From Hermatobates lingyangjiaoensis (lineage: Eukaryota; Arthropoda; Insecta; Hemiptera; Hermatobatidae): DNA of 64,000 nt. The position numbers and the translations under genes are program-made. The DNA is taken from the NCBI GenBank assembly GCA_026182355.1, contig JAPFBL010000308.1:248001-312000 (forward strand), written 5' to 3'. The first letter of the stretch is position 1, and each line of letters begins with the position of its first letter. Of this stretch, positions 34,466 to 44,707 are shown one piece after another. The notes beneath the pieces were generated by a model that saw only the letters and a program-made list of their open reading frames with translations, did not search any database and had not been told where the DNA came from.

Positions 34466-35466
34466 TTTAACTCAAAACTGAATTTACCAAAGAATTTAAT
34501 TTTAACAAGAGTATACATTTTTTAGATGTCACTATAAAGCAGAAGCATGATGACTATGAGACATATGTGTACGTGCAGAAGCATGATGACTATGAGACAT
34601 ATGTGTACGTGCAGAAGCATGATGACTATGAGACATATGTGTACGTGCAGAAGCATGATGACTATGAGACATATGTGTACGTGCAGAAGCATGATGACTA
34701 TGAGACATATGTGTACGTGCAGAAGCATGATGACTATGAGACATATGTGTACGTGCAGAAGCATGATTACTATGAGACATATGTGTACGTGCAGAAGCAT
34801 GATGACTATGAGACATATGTGTACGTGAAACCCACGTACGTATTTAAATGTCATGAGTGAGTGCCCACAGAGGTACAAAGATGGTAACATCAAGGTCCTA
34901 TTACATGGTTCATATAAGACCTCATCAAACTGGAATATTTTCAACCAAGAAGCTCAAAGAATAAAGCAAGTATTGATAAACAATAGACATATTGACAATA
35001 TTCTCCATACATATTTAAATAGACAGAACAATAGCAGTAAGCATCCCATAGATGAGCAAGGTCAAACGAAAGTCATATATTACTAGAGAATCAGTTCTCT
35101 AGAACATACAAAACTGACGAACGTGTTGTGATAACTAACATTAAAAATAACACCTCTTATACGAACCCCCAAGACAGATTGAAAATTAATATATATTATA
35201 ATGGTTTTAATACTATCAATTTAATCATTAGAAACAGTTCCCAAATGAAACCATTACTCCAACGGACCAATGTGGTTTACCAGAAGAATTGTATAATAGG
35301 GAGCTGCGAATCCCTCAAATCCACATACATTGGTTCGACTACTATAACTTTGTCCCGACGTCTTACTATGCACCTGGCAGCAGGTGGTCCTAAAGACCAT
35401 ACACTTAATAACCATACAGTCAAACTCACACGAGAGATGTTAGTAAACAACACAGAGGTGCTATAA
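34466..35466 (+). pseudogene. Penelope-like element (subfamily K): RT end, connector and GIY-YIG nuclease, frameshifted
   Basis: Reading in pieces: FTKEFNFNKSIHFLDVTI (RT palm motif FLDV), the 12-residue repeat block, then YVYVKPT (equivalent of VYRKPT). After a 1-nt shift near 34850, SECPQRYKDGNIKVLLHGSY is followed by IFNQEAQRIKQVLINN, the PLE connector. After another shift near 35086, DRLKINIYYNGFNTINLIIR, and the nuclease NVVYQKNC...STYIGSTTITLSRRLTMHLA to the stop at 35466. The order and motifs match the C-terminal half of a PLE protein. The catalytic YxDD part is absent. It differs clearly from the 17-18 kb element (YIGSTT rather than YIGQTG), and matches the fragment at 16.5 kb. Confidence 0.85.
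34541..34828 (+). repeat. 36-bp in-frame coding minisatellite (8 copies)
   Basis: Eight copies of a 36-bp unit start at 34541, 34577, 34613, 34649, 34685, 34721, 34757 and 34793. They are identical apart from one base (the 7th copy has gattac for gatgac). In the PLE frame each unit encodes KHDDYETYVYVQ. The normal sequence between FLDV and KPT would hold about one unit, so the RT segment has been expanded in place. There are no spacers, so this is not CRISPR. Confidence 0.95.
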
Positions 35467-35900
35467 TGTGAAAAAGACAAAAACAAGCTAATGATATTGG
35501 CAGCCCTAAACATTTTAGAACGAAGTCCCAACATGAATCATCAAACTACAAGCTTCAGCAATATACTAAAACTATTTACGGGACAGGCACAGCAGTGACA
35601 GCAACAGGCGTTCCAGAGCGAGGATACTATAGGGACATCAGAATGAAAGGATAACATTGACTGTGTAAAAACCTAATACAACCTCCCAATTTGTGATGTT
35701 TGCTGTTTAGTAGCATGTTGTTAATTTTATTGTTAATTTTAAACTCTTATATGTATGTAGGATATAACTTTTATTTTTGTGCAGTGAGTAGCTTTTATTT
35801 AGTAATTTTATCTATAATTACACCCTGAGGATGGTCAATGATGACTGAAACTTTGGATCTTTATTTTTATATTGTAAAGTATCTATCAATTAAATGGAAT
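35467..35900 (+). repeat. 3' UTR and terminal region of PLE subfamily K
   Basis: Non-coding tail after the nuclease stop, containing CCCTGAGGATGGTCAATGAT and GACTGAAAC. The motif order (CUGAGGA, hairpin, GAAA) is that of a PLE terminal repeat. The end of the element is near 35890-35940. Confidence 0.55.
35825..35862 (+). ncRNA. Hammerhead-like motif, PLE subfamily K
   Basis: Core CUGAGGA (35825-35831, all invariant bases kept), stem II GGUCA/UGACU around AUGA, GAAA (35847-35850), then CUUUGGAUC. Stem III and stem I are weaker than in families A and C. It follows its own coding frame, as expected for a PLE. Confidence 0.45.
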
Positions 35901-36175
35901 TTACAAGCAAACCTTTTGGAGATTTATTGTACTTAGTACCAAACGAATGGAAGTGTCAGGTCAAAAAACTCGAAAAGCTATATCGAAAAATCTATATCGT
36001 CTTTTCATGGTTTTTATTGGTTTAAATATTATGTCTTCCTGGTTCTTAATTTGTTCGTTTATTAGATTATCAGTATTTAGTGTTTATATATTTCCATTTC
36101 CTCTATTACCTTTTTCCCCTATTTTATTGAAGTTTCCATACTGTCGGGTTCATGTCTGTGTTTTTTTAAATGGTT

Positions 36176-36320
36176 AGCAAAATATCTATGATTTTGGAAG
36201 GCTACATTAGTCCCATTTATGATGCAGCCATTGCAAAACTGGTCGGGCGACTTCACCAGCGATAGACGAGGTATAACGGCTGATAATGATATCTTACTTA
36301 CTAACCTCTGTGGCACAAAC
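36176..36320 (+). repeat. PLE-like family E terminal fragment (single arm)
   Basis: 'gatgcagccattgcaaaact' then 'ggtcgggcgacttcaccagc', 'agacgaggtataacgg' and 'aacctctgtggcacaaac'. It matches one arm of 6657-6816, with GAAA changed to AAAA. Confidence 0.6.
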
Positions 36321-36324
36321 AATA

Positions 36325-37655
36325 TGCATCTATTTAAATAAGTTGCTATCTTGCTGAAAATTTTATGGTGCCTTTTTGTTCCCCTAATATATCTTCAGCT
36401 CTTATGTATCAGATATTTCTCTTAATTCAGAGTAACGAATTAAGTTACATTCTTCCATTTGAGCAGGATTATCAGATTTTTTTTTTTGGTTTAGTAAAAC
36501 AAAAGATTAATGTGGTTATCTTAGTTAAATGAATGTAGTAGCATTGCTAAAAGTTGAAGAGTTTCATGTTACCTGTCGACTTACAACCTTAGGTTCTGTA
36601 TGCATAAAACGACGCTGAAACTTGTCTTTTCCGCTGACAATATTTTAAAAGTGTTACCCTTCTACCCTTAGCTAACATAATCTGGTAACTTTCAAAATAT
36701 GCATAAGACCAAAGTAAAGAAGACTTATCAGAGCTCAAAGCAGCTTTAACAGTCTCCATAATAAAACAAGACGTTGATTAGCGCCTTTACTCTCTTTGAA
36801 TATCAGAAAGAAAACAATAAACTTAACAGCATTTCTTAATGTTTTCATTCCTTTTTGAGAATTCATTTAAAATGACTAAACAATTGAATCAAAAAGTTTC
36901 TCAAAAATGAAACTATTTGAGGAACTTAACAATTTTCTAATGCTCTCTATAGATTCCTAAAGCCAGTAACTTTTAAAAATTATTTCGCAATATGTTGAAA
37001 ATATAAAAAAAAAACTACAAAAGTTTTTTACTAAAAGACTTTTGAATGAAAAGTAAAACAATGACCATTTTTATATTGCTTTTCAAAATGTTATTGTGTT
37101 TGATAGGTAACATTAACTCGTTTTTTATTCTCAATGTTTATGTTTGTTTTATATGAAACATAAACAAACATAAATTTTACCATGCAGAGTAAGAGCCACA
37201 ATATATTTGCAAAATTGGACCCCAGGATTTCTAGCAGTGACCCTGAAAACAACAAACAAACAAACAACCAATGTATCAATAATCAGGGAACCATCCGGTT
37301 GAAAAGTTAACAAATAGTTAAAATTTAACATTTTTTTTATAATTATTGTGATATTTTAAATTTAAAATTCCAGAAACTTATTGCACAATTTAAAGTTGTA
37401 ATCAAATTTTAATGTTTGAATAATTTGAAGCCTGCAATAACCTCTGCAGCATACAGGATAATTTCAACATTTTATTTAATTTTATAACCTATAACTAAAC
37501 GAAATGAAATCTGATATAATATTGGCACTAAAGAAGGTTTTTTGTTAATATATATATATGAATTAATCTTAATTATTAATTATTATTAACATTATTATTA
37601 TTATTATTAATTTTCTTAATCTATTTATTCTCTATTAGTCCAGTTATACCGTTGA
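36325..37655. other. AT-rich DNA, no gene
   Basis: Frames at 37091-37331 (minus) overlap in two phases and lack motifs. (TA)n at 37547 and (ATT)n around 37590-37610. Confidence 0.4.
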
Positions 37656-37942
37656 CCTTTCAACTCTTTTATTCTAACCGCTTGTTTCTTGTTCATTATT
37701 GACCTTTGACCTTCTCTTTATATTAACCTGTACTATCCTTTTAATCTATTTATAGCAATGACTAAGCATGAGTCATCGATTTTAATTTAACATGTCACTT
37801 GGCCAACTCCTTTTCCAGTTGAACCCTGTTAGCAGGAGGTTAGTTCGTAGGATCGAATCTCTCAGTCTTAAGATCGTGAATGCCGAGACTGCGGTTAATT
37901 TTAATGATACTTGTTTAAAAGAGGATCTGCTGCCTATTTATA

Positions 37943-37947
<5 letters not shown>
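37656..37947 (+). pseudogene. PLE 5' UTR and N-terminal ORF fragment
   Basis: The leader (from 'gttgacctttcaactctttt') precedes ATG at 37792. The frame gives MSLGQLLFQLNPVSRRLVRR, IESLSLKIVNAETAVNFN, DTCLKEDLLPIYTN and then Ile-Tyr codons from (TA)n. Across that tract follows a family A terminal pair, so the insertion looks like an internally deleted PLE: start, (TA)n, end. Confidence 0.8.
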
Positions 37948-37987
<40 letters not shown>

Positions 37988-38188
37988 ATAAGAAACGGGA
38001 AAACAAGACTAAGATCTTTCAACTGTAACAATCGGTCTTTGTCAGAGTCAAAAACCTAATTGAGTTGGGTTTTTGACTCTGACGAAGACCGGTTGTTACA
38101 GTTGAAAGATTTTAGTCTTGTTTTCCCATTTGATATTTTGGTTTGATCATGGATTGTTATTTCACGTGTTTATGTGAAATCTTTTTAT
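37948..38188. repeat. (TA)n and PLE family A inverted pair
   Basis: (TA)n 37948-37984; left arm 37985-38059 (minus, core CUGACAA, G8 lost), right arm about 38062-38188 (plus, core CUGACGA intact, GAAAGATTTTAGTC with stem III AGAUUU, palindrome broken). Confidence 0.8.
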
Positions 38189-38450
38189 GTATATATATAT
38201 ATCAAATAGTTGATTTGACACTATTGTAGTATATTTAAAGATGATCTCACATTTAACATAATTGGAAATACAGTTTAGACAACATAAATTAATTTAGATG
38301 TAGTCAATATTTTTGTACTCTTGTATCAAGCATGACATGATCTTCTGTAGATTTATCGATGTATATATGGCTCAGCAGGCATCTCAATGGACACCATTAC
38401 TAGTGCAGTAAATAAGAAACATATTGCTCAAAAATGTTGATGTTATCTTT

Positions 38451-38880
38451 TGCATAAATTGAAAGAAGACATCAATATTATCTTGAAATGCATATATGAC
38501 CCTTAGGCTGACATTATCTTCATATATAAGCATCACTCAGTAGGCTACACTATACAAGAATAAATGTTTAATTCAGCGATGTTTCATATTACATTTTTCA
38601 AGAAATCTTAATTGAAACATAACTACTGGTTCTTTTGGAATTCAGTGACGTAAAAAAGAAAGAGTAAAGAAGGAGACAACAGTGTCATAGGGCATTTTGA
38701 TGAGAGTAAATTATAAAAAAAAAATCTAGGATTATATATCAAATTATAATTCCTTTTGCATAAAGGAAAAAAGATATCAATATTATCTCGAAATGCATAT
38801 ATGATCCCTAAGTTATGTGAATTATTAATTCACATATTAATCCTTGAAGTTTTAAGAATACGATTTCGGTCACAATAGAT
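38451..38880. repeat. Low-copy repeat with an internal duplicated segment
   Basis: 38610-38880 matches 41050-41235 ('attgaaacataacta', 'gagtaaattataa', 'catattaatccttgaagttt'). The 38-kb copy holds about 75 extra bases (38752-38828) that duplicate 38451-38510 ('atcaatattatcttgaaatg', 'catatatga'). Unknown family; non-coding. Confidence 0.6.
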
Positions 38881-39392
38881 CAATATATGAGATGTCCATA
38901 TGTATTTGATACATGAACAAATCATAAAACACTTTTATTTATCGCAAATAATCAATATTTGGACGAATAAGTTTTATAAAGTTGTAGAGTGTATACTTTT
39001 TTTTATATTTTAAAAAAAAAGGTAAAATATTCGCCTAACAACTATCACTTTCAGCTTTATTTGAAATCACAATTATGATAAAATATGAAAATTGGAAAAA
39101 TGCTTCTTTTTTGTATTTACTTGAACTGCAAAATTTTCATTGATAGTAGTTATTCTAAATTTTTCTGGGAATTGATTCGTGAACTGTTGTAACTATAGGA
39201 AGTCGTATAGTTACACATTAGAAAGTCGTAATTTCTTTTCTCCTAAAATTAACAAACATACAGAGAAATGTAGGAGAAGCGGAAATGTTTTGTTTTCCCA
39301 GGGAGTAAAAAAAAAAAAGTTGCTACGCCACGCCAGTATAGTTCCAGTATCTGTTAATAATCCACTTTTCTGTATTAAACATAAGTTAAAAT

Positions 39393-39541
39393 TTCTGAGG
39401 TAAAATGGATAAACCAACAAAAGTCTCCACACAAATGAAGTTTTATTCAACGCGTTTCGAACACTTACGGATTACGGACGACACAATTACGGATTGCACA
39501 ACTAATGATTTAAAACACAATTACGGATTGCACAACTAATG
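39393..39541. repeat. PLE family C insertion with 12-bp TSD
   Basis: Starts 'tctgaggtaaaatggataaa', contains 'aacgcgtttcgaacactt' and ends 'cggattgcacaactaatg'. Flanked by ATAAGTTAAAAT (39381-39392 and 39542-39553). Confidence 0.75.
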
Positions 39542-39564
39542 ATAAGTTAAAATGTATGACACTT

Positions 39565-39889
39565 CTGAGGTAAAATGTGTAAACATTACAAAAGTCTCCA
39601 CATAAACGAAGTTTTATTCAACAACAACATCGTGTTTCGAATACTTTTTGTACATCATCAGGATGTGGTGCTGAAGGGTTGGATGAGTTGTTGAACAACA
39701 ACAACTCTGTTGTTTTCACTAGACCAATCCTTTAGCACCACATTCTTGGTGTCTTCCTGATGATGAACACAAAGTGTTCGAAACGCGTTGTTGTTGTTGT
39801 TGAATAAAACTTCATTTTTGTGTGGAGACTTTTGATTGTTTAAACATTTTACTTCAGAATGAGTAAATACCACACAATTACTAATGATA
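39565..39889. repeat. PLE family C inverted pair with about 10-bp TSD
   Basis: The left arm (minus) begins 'ctgaggtaaaatgtgtaaac'; the right arm (plus) ends 'cagaatgagtaaataccaca' plus 'caattactaatgata'. Both carry a GAACAC-type hairpin next to GAAAC. TATGACACTT occurs at 39555-39564 and 39890-39899. It lies one base beyond the previous insertion's target repeat, so two insertions landed side by side. Confidence 0.7.
39751..39795 (+). ncRNA. Hammerhead-like ribozyme motif, PLE family C
   Basis: Core CUGAUGA (39757-39763), perfect 6-bp stem II GAACAC (39765-39770)/GUGUUC (39774-39779), GAAA (39780-39783), palindromic stem III ACGCGU (39783-39788), U at the cleavage position 39789. The catalytic core is complete; stem I pairing is poor in this copy. 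The same core is present on the minus strand at about 42440-42475. Confidence 0.6.
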
Positions 39890-39959
39890 TATGACACTTG
39901 TTTTTGTATGTTTTAAAGGGTTTTTTTTTTTGAAGTTGGAACAAAGTAAATGTATTGTT

Positions 39960-40110
39960 TGGCCGATAGAAGAGCTTTAGGTCGCTGGGAAGTGCGTGTG
40001 TAGTAGAATCACGCACCGAGCGATAACCCCAAAGTGGATTGAGCGGGGGAGGTGTGCAGTTAGAGAGGGGGTGATAATAGCACCGCAGTCAGCCACCTTC
40101 CTCATAAAAC
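39960..40110. other. GC-rich island of unknown role
   Basis: About 150 bp ('gtcgctgggaagtgcgtgtg', 'cgagcgataaccccaaagtg', 'gagcgggggaggtgtgcagt') stand out from AT-rich DNA on both sides. No long frame is open, and no repeat partner is present in the window. A 5' UTR exon or promoter of a host gene is possible. Confidence 0.35.
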
Positions 40111-41049
40111 TACCCTTGCAATCCTTAAATCTTTCTCACTGCAAACATATATTCTCCAATCACTGAATAATGCTCCAACCAATAAGAACTCCATACATAT
40201 TCAAAGCTCATGCATGGGACAGTAGTACCACCATTCCGCTTATAAATCATACTTTTCTATATTTTTTTTTTAATTCTCAATTCCATACCTCAATTCCCTT
40301 GTAATTCACACATAATTAAGAAACAGTATTCATACATCAAATCAAAAAAAAAACTACATTTCATTTCCCAGTATTTGAACGGGAACATTGCTTCATTCAA
40401 CCTAATTCTTTATTTATCATTTACTGCAGTTTTACTGAAGTCTAAAACACCACCCAGAACATTTTTAATAAAACGAGTATAAATAAATTACTTTCATTAC
40501 TAAATTGTTACTAAATTCCTTTACAGATAAATTATTATTGGCATCTCGCCAATGACAACACAATTAAAAGACTCTTTATTCGTCCAACTTATTATGTGTG
40601 GAGATTTGACTTATCCATTTACCACACTACAATCAAAAGAATTTAAAATCTATATAAATAAAAGAATGATTTTGTCTGTACATTGCTTAGAACTGACTCA
40701 TTTCAAGTTTTCTTTATGTTTCATGCATTGGAGAAACCGAATCCATTCTTAGAAAAATTTCTGTCTGTTTGTCGAAAAGCGAAGTTATGGGTTTTTAAGC
40801 TGTATTTTGCTAACTTTACAGACATGTTTGTTTTAAAAATACACAGGTGTAGCAAGTAGGTATTGTTAGTTGATTTTAATGTCATTTGCATATATAAATA
40901 AATTGCGTATTTGAGATAATTGAAAAAGTGTTTCCCAGAGTTAAAGTTGTACTATCTATTCAGAATAAATAGCTTTGGGAACGAGTATAACACTGTACTA
41001 ATAATGATATTTTCTACTATTCTATAATAATAAAAATTAAAAAACAATT
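40111..41049. other. No gene seen
   Basis: AT-rich, with the 66-codon frame at 40552-40752 showing no motif. Confidence 0.4.
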
Positions 41050-41235
41050 AGCTATTGAAACATAACTATTGGTTATTTTAGTGTAGAGCGACAAAGAAAG
41101 GAGAAAACGAAGAAGGAGAACAGTTTGATGAAAGTAAATTATAAGAAATAGAATATAAAAATCTAGAATTATATACCAAATTATAATTCAAATATTAATC
41201 CTTATAGTTTCAAGAACACAATTTCACGATAGAAA
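41050..41235. repeat. Second copy of the low-copy repeat at 38610-38880
   Basis: Collinear with 38610-38880 but lacking the 75-bp segment, so this copy shows the state before that insertion. Confidence 0.6.
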
Positions 41236-41390
41236 TTTGAAATTGTGATTGTCGAATTATTTCTAGAAGGGAAAAGCCATTTCATCAATTAAGGTGAATG
41301 ATGAATCCCAAGGCATTTGTTTTGGTGGTAACCATGCTTAAATTAGAATACTATAACAAAGTACATGCATATTGTTAATACCACTGAGAT

Positions 41391-41530
41391 TAGTATGATT
41401 TATATTAGAAATAGGTAAAACCGAAATAGGTTTGTTGCGATCGAATATGGACAACGTCCGAAAGCACTTTAACTCCATGATCAACTTACGAGGTATGACG
41501 GTTTTATCTATTTCTAATATAAACTATAAC
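41391..41530. repeat. PLE-like family F terminal repeat, short inverted pair
   Basis: Outer words 'tttatattagaaataggtaa' and its reverse complement enclose 'gcgatcgaatatggacaacg' and TCCGAAAGCACTT. The core has lost G8 (GAAUA). Confidence 0.6.
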
Positions 41531-41617
41531 AAAGGTTGACATGTAGTCCTTCATTATTTATTAGTTTAGTTAAGCATAGTAAGCAGTACAAACCTATACA
41601 TTATCTACCTCAGTCTT

Positions 41618-41939
41618 GGCGGCCAGGCTAGCTCAGTGGTTACGTGCTCACCTCTGAACTGATAGGACCGGGGTTCGATCCTCACCTGGCCCTCGATTTA
41701 TTCACGCGGGAGGTGAATAAATCTGAGTACGTCGTCCCTCGAAGAAGGACGTTAAACCGTTGGTCCCGAGCCTGTACGATGTCAGGTACTCGTTAAAGAT
41801 CCCTACTCTAAATACATTTGAGTTAGGCAAAATTTAGGACTCCCACTGTAGAATCAATCAATCTTCATTATGTGGTATCACAAAGGGCCAATGCTTGGCC
41901 CACGTGTGTTCCCTTGTGGGACTGCCACTGCAACCTAAC
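41618..41939 (+). mobile_element. tRNA-derived SINE with 13-bp TSD
   Basis: A full copy: head GGCCAGGCTAGCTCAGTGGT, B box GGTTCGATCCT, body with 'ggtcccgagcctgtacgatg', tail 'cactgcaaccta'. Flanked by perfect 13-bp CTACCTCAGTCTT (41605-41617 and 41940-41952). It carries an extra CAAT duplication (caatcaatcttc). Confidence 0.9.
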
Positions 41940-42369
41940 CTACCTCAGTCTTTACACCAGAGGTAACAAAGACTGCGATCGTAAACTCAAAAAAATAACT
42001 TTCAAAGCAAAAGTAATGTTATTGCTTTATAATTCTCCAAAAAAAATGTCCATTCTTATCCGTTATAAGTAGATTTAAAAATTATAATTTTATTTTTAAT
42101 TTTGCGAGTTTTTTTTTCAATTTTAGGATATATTTTGCAAATTAGTCTTAGGTACTTTATAGTCACTCAAAGGCAGTCTTCAGTATATAAGTTTGTATCT
42201 GATTGAAGATTTCGTAGACTTATGAAAATATGTAAAACTTCAACAATATTTATGAGCTCCTAAATCATTTTTGTTAAAAATATATACTCTTAAAAATAGT
42301 TTTTCTAATAAAATTACTCCGATGTTAGAAAGTTTTGCTTCCTCTACTTGAGACAGTAAACATGTACTC

Positions 42370-42480
42370 ATTCTGAGGTAAAATGGATAAACAAACATAA
42401 GTCTCCACACAAATTAAGTTTTATTCAACATCAACGCGTTTCGAACACTTTGTGTTCATCATCAGGAAGATAACTGGTGT
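42370..42480 (-). repeat. PLE family C terminal fragment
   Basis: On the minus strand: CTTCCTGATGATGAACACAA, GTGTTCGAAACGCGTTGATG, ending with the reverse complement of 'tctgaggtaaaatggataaa'. Core CUGAUGA, stem II, GAAA and ACGCGU are all intact. Confidence 0.7.
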
Positions 42481-42717
42481 TTTAAATTGTGTTAACAGTT
42501 TTAAAAGAGAATAATTGGATACTATATTTAATAAAATGTATAAATGTTTTTTGCTATTAAATAAGTTATTTTTGAATACCTTCAAAATTGTTAACATTAT
42601 AGCTATTACCTATTATAATTAATAATCGTTACAACTACTTTTTGATATTTTATATTAGAGTTATATTTCAGTTCACTGTTTTTGCGTATCGTGAACTTAT
42701 GATTCATTATGTGGTAT
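42481..42717. other. AT-rich DNA, no gene
   Basis: No recognisable feature between the family C and family A fragments. Confidence 0.4.
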
Positions 42718-42866
42718 AAAAAGATTTCACATAAACACGTGAAATACAATCAATGATCAAACCACAATAAGAAATGGGAAAACAAGAATAAGATCTTTCA
42801 ACTGTGACAGCTGAGTTGGGTTTTTGACTCTCACGAAGACCGCTTGTTACGGTTGAAAGATCTTAT
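42718..42866. repeat. PLE family A inverted pair
   Basis: The left arm from 'aaagatttcacataaacacg' (42718) runs to the stem II region; the right arm from 'gttgggtttttgactctcac' (core CUCACGA, G5 changed) breaks at GATCTTA into TATATA. Confidence 0.75.
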
Positions 42867-42879
42867 ATATATAGTTCAA

Positions 42880-43140
42880 TGTACATTAAAAAACATAGAG
42901 AAATTGAAAGTTCACACTTATAGTCTCTCATTTTGCGGTTTGAACCGTCTTCAGGAGAGATAAGAAAGGAACCAAGCGCAGTGATTCAGAGACGGTTGGA
43001 CGGACTAGATCTCCAACCGTCTCTGAGCCAGTGTGCTTACTTTCCCTTCTGAAGACGGTTCAAACCGAAATTAGAGACTGTAAATGTGTAATTTTAACTT
43101 TTCTATGATTCTTTACGTACTTTGAACTATATTTGTCCGT
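42880..43140. repeat. PLE-like family J terminal repeat, inverted pair
   Basis: Arms share 'gttcaaagta'-type ends and CGGTTTGAACCGTCTTCAG / CTGAAGACGGTTCAAACCGA. Plus-strand core CUGAAGA (43049-43055), stem II GGUU/AACC, GAAA (43067-43070). The centre reads 'agacggttggacggactaga'. (TA)n flanks. Confidence 0.7.
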
Positions 43141-43167
43141 TTTGGATAGAATTTTCATCGATAAAGT

Positions 43168-43257
43168 ATATATATATATATATATAACATTTTCTAACAA
43201 ATTAAATAGTGTGAAATCGGACATTCATTTTCTAAAGGTATATATATACATATATAT

Positions 43258-43305
<48 letters not shown>
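43168..43305. repeat. Compound (TA)n tracts
   Basis: Several TA runs (43168-43185, 43240-43305) with short unique linkers between family J and family N. Confidence 0.9.
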
Positions 43306-43306
<1 letters not shown>

Positions 43307-43499
43307 TAAATAATCACAATAAACACGTGATGAAAACTAATGAACGTATAAGCCACAAGAAAAAGTAAAAAACACAGAAAATATGCTCTAAGGCCTTTCA
43401 ATTATATGTCAATTATATGCGTTGCTCTCTGATGACACATAATTGAAAGGCCTTAGAGCATATTTTCTGTGTTTTTTACTTTTCCTTGTGGCTTATACG

Positions 43500-43504
<5 letters not shown>
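43306..43504. repeat. PLE-like family N terminal repeat, inverted pair
   Basis: The arms are near-perfect reverse complements: 'gaacgtataagccacaagaa', 'gctctaaggcctttcaatta' and their complements. The centre is 'gtcaattatatgcgttgctc'. (TA)n on both sides. A related single copy is at 46092-46260. Confidence 0.75.
43424..43459 (+). ncRNA. Hammerhead-like motif, family N
   Basis: Stem I GCUCU (43424-43428) pairs perfectly with AGAGC (43455-43459). Core CUGAUGA (43429-43435), GAAA (43445-43448), palindromic stem III AGGCCU (43448-43453), U at the cleavage site 43454. The weak point is stem II (CACAUAAUU), which hardly pairs. Confidence 0.5.

Positions 43505-43551
<47 letters not shown>
43505..43551. 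repeat. (TA)n microsatellite
   Basis: Uninterrupted TA tract between families N and J. Confidence 0.95.
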
Positions 43552-43552
<1 letters not shown>

Positions 43553-43680
43553 CCGTTTCAGAGTAAACAATAGGTACATAGTAAATAGAAAAGCACACTT
43601 ACTCTATCTAATTTTCAGTTTAACCACCATCAGGAGAGAAGAGATAGGGACGCCAAGCGCACTTGCAAAGCGACTGTTAG
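43552..43680 (-). repeat. PLE-like family J terminal fragment
   Basis: On the minus strand: CTCTCCTGATGGTGGTTAAA, CTGAAAATTAGATAG, preceded by 'aagtgcgcttggcgtcccta'. The core is CUGAUGG (A9 changed) and stem III AAUU. Confidence 0.6.
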
Positions 43681-43811
43681 ACACCTAAAGTATGGTTAAA
43701 TAAATATTAAAACAAAATAAGAAAAAAGTAGAAAATAAATAATTGAACGGAATTTTTTATTTATTTAGTGCTTAAAATATAATTTATATTTATAAAACAA
43801 TATTTCACAAA

Positions 43812-43862
<51 letters not shown>

Positions 43863-43864
<2 letters not shown>

Positions 43865-43993
43865 ATGATCAAACCACAATAAGAAATGGGAAGACAAGAC
43901 TAAGATCTTTCAACCGTAACAAGCGGTCTTCGTCAGAGTCAAAAACCCAGTCAGTTGGATTTTTGACTCTGACAAAGACCGCTTGTCACGGTT
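43863..43993. repeat. PLE family A inverted pair
   Basis: The left arm has an intact core (minus CTGACGA). The right arm core is CUGACAA and the arm breaks off after CGGTT. (TA)n upstream (43816-43862). Confidence 0.75.
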
Positions 43994-44494
43994 ACAAATA
44001 TGGTTAATTACATATATCACAATGAATATTATAACAGAAATCTCAACATTACAATGGTACAGAAAAGGATAGCTTTTCGTGTAGAAGTTCATGACGGATT
44101 ACTTGAGTAAAATCATGGATATGGTATATTCTGGCTCAGGCAAGTCAACCTCGATAACATTATGTACGATAAGTTAAATCAGGGACCACAAAACGAAAAT
44201 GAATCGCTCCCTCAAAAACTAAATAGTATAATAATAAGTACTTCGAATTAATACTAAGAGACTTTTACTATTCATAAGCATCTAAGTTATAATGTTTGAA
44301 AACTGAACAAGTAATCTCCCTGTATACAAATACGAGGGTCGTCCAGAAAATAAGTTCCGTTTTGGTCTGTAGGGCGGTAGGAGTAGTTTTTGCCAAATCC
44401 GGCAACACCGCTCGAATGAGGAGAGGTGGGGGAATAGAATGAGAGGTGGGGGACCTCAGTCGGTCAATTACCAACGTCAGGGCAGGTAGTTGAA

Positions 44495-44707
44495 ATGGAG
44501 CCCTCCATGTCACGTCCCGCCACCTCGATCCCCGTTCCCTCTCGAGTTGTTTTGCGCAGAGTGATTCAATTTCTTTATGCACAGGGTTTCAAATCAGTTC
44601 AAATTCACGAACAGCTCATTTCTGTTTATGGAGAAGGTGTAATGAGTGAATCAATGGTGAGGAGATGGGTACGTGAATTTAAGGCGGGAAGACATTCAGC
44701 TCTCTAG
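44495..44707 (+). pseudogene. Mariner transposase N-terminus, left copy
   Basis: MEPSMSRPATSIPVPSRVVL leads into the first helix-turn-helix region (IQFLYAQGFKSVQIHEQLIS, then VMSESMVRRWVREFKAG). It breaks at the inversion joint after GRHS. DNA-binding part only. Confidence 0.85.

Noticed and set aside
34541..34828. 36-bp direct repeats that resemble a CRISPR array
   Set aside because: Units abut without spacers, are in frame with a PLE protein, and the DNA is eukaryotic.
35277..35534. Minus-strand 85-codon frame
   Set aside because: It is the antisense shadow of the GIY-YIG nuclease of PLE subfamily K.
36119..36322. Minus-strand 67-codon frame
   Set aside because: Lies over the family E terminal fragment and AT-rich flank; no protein motif.
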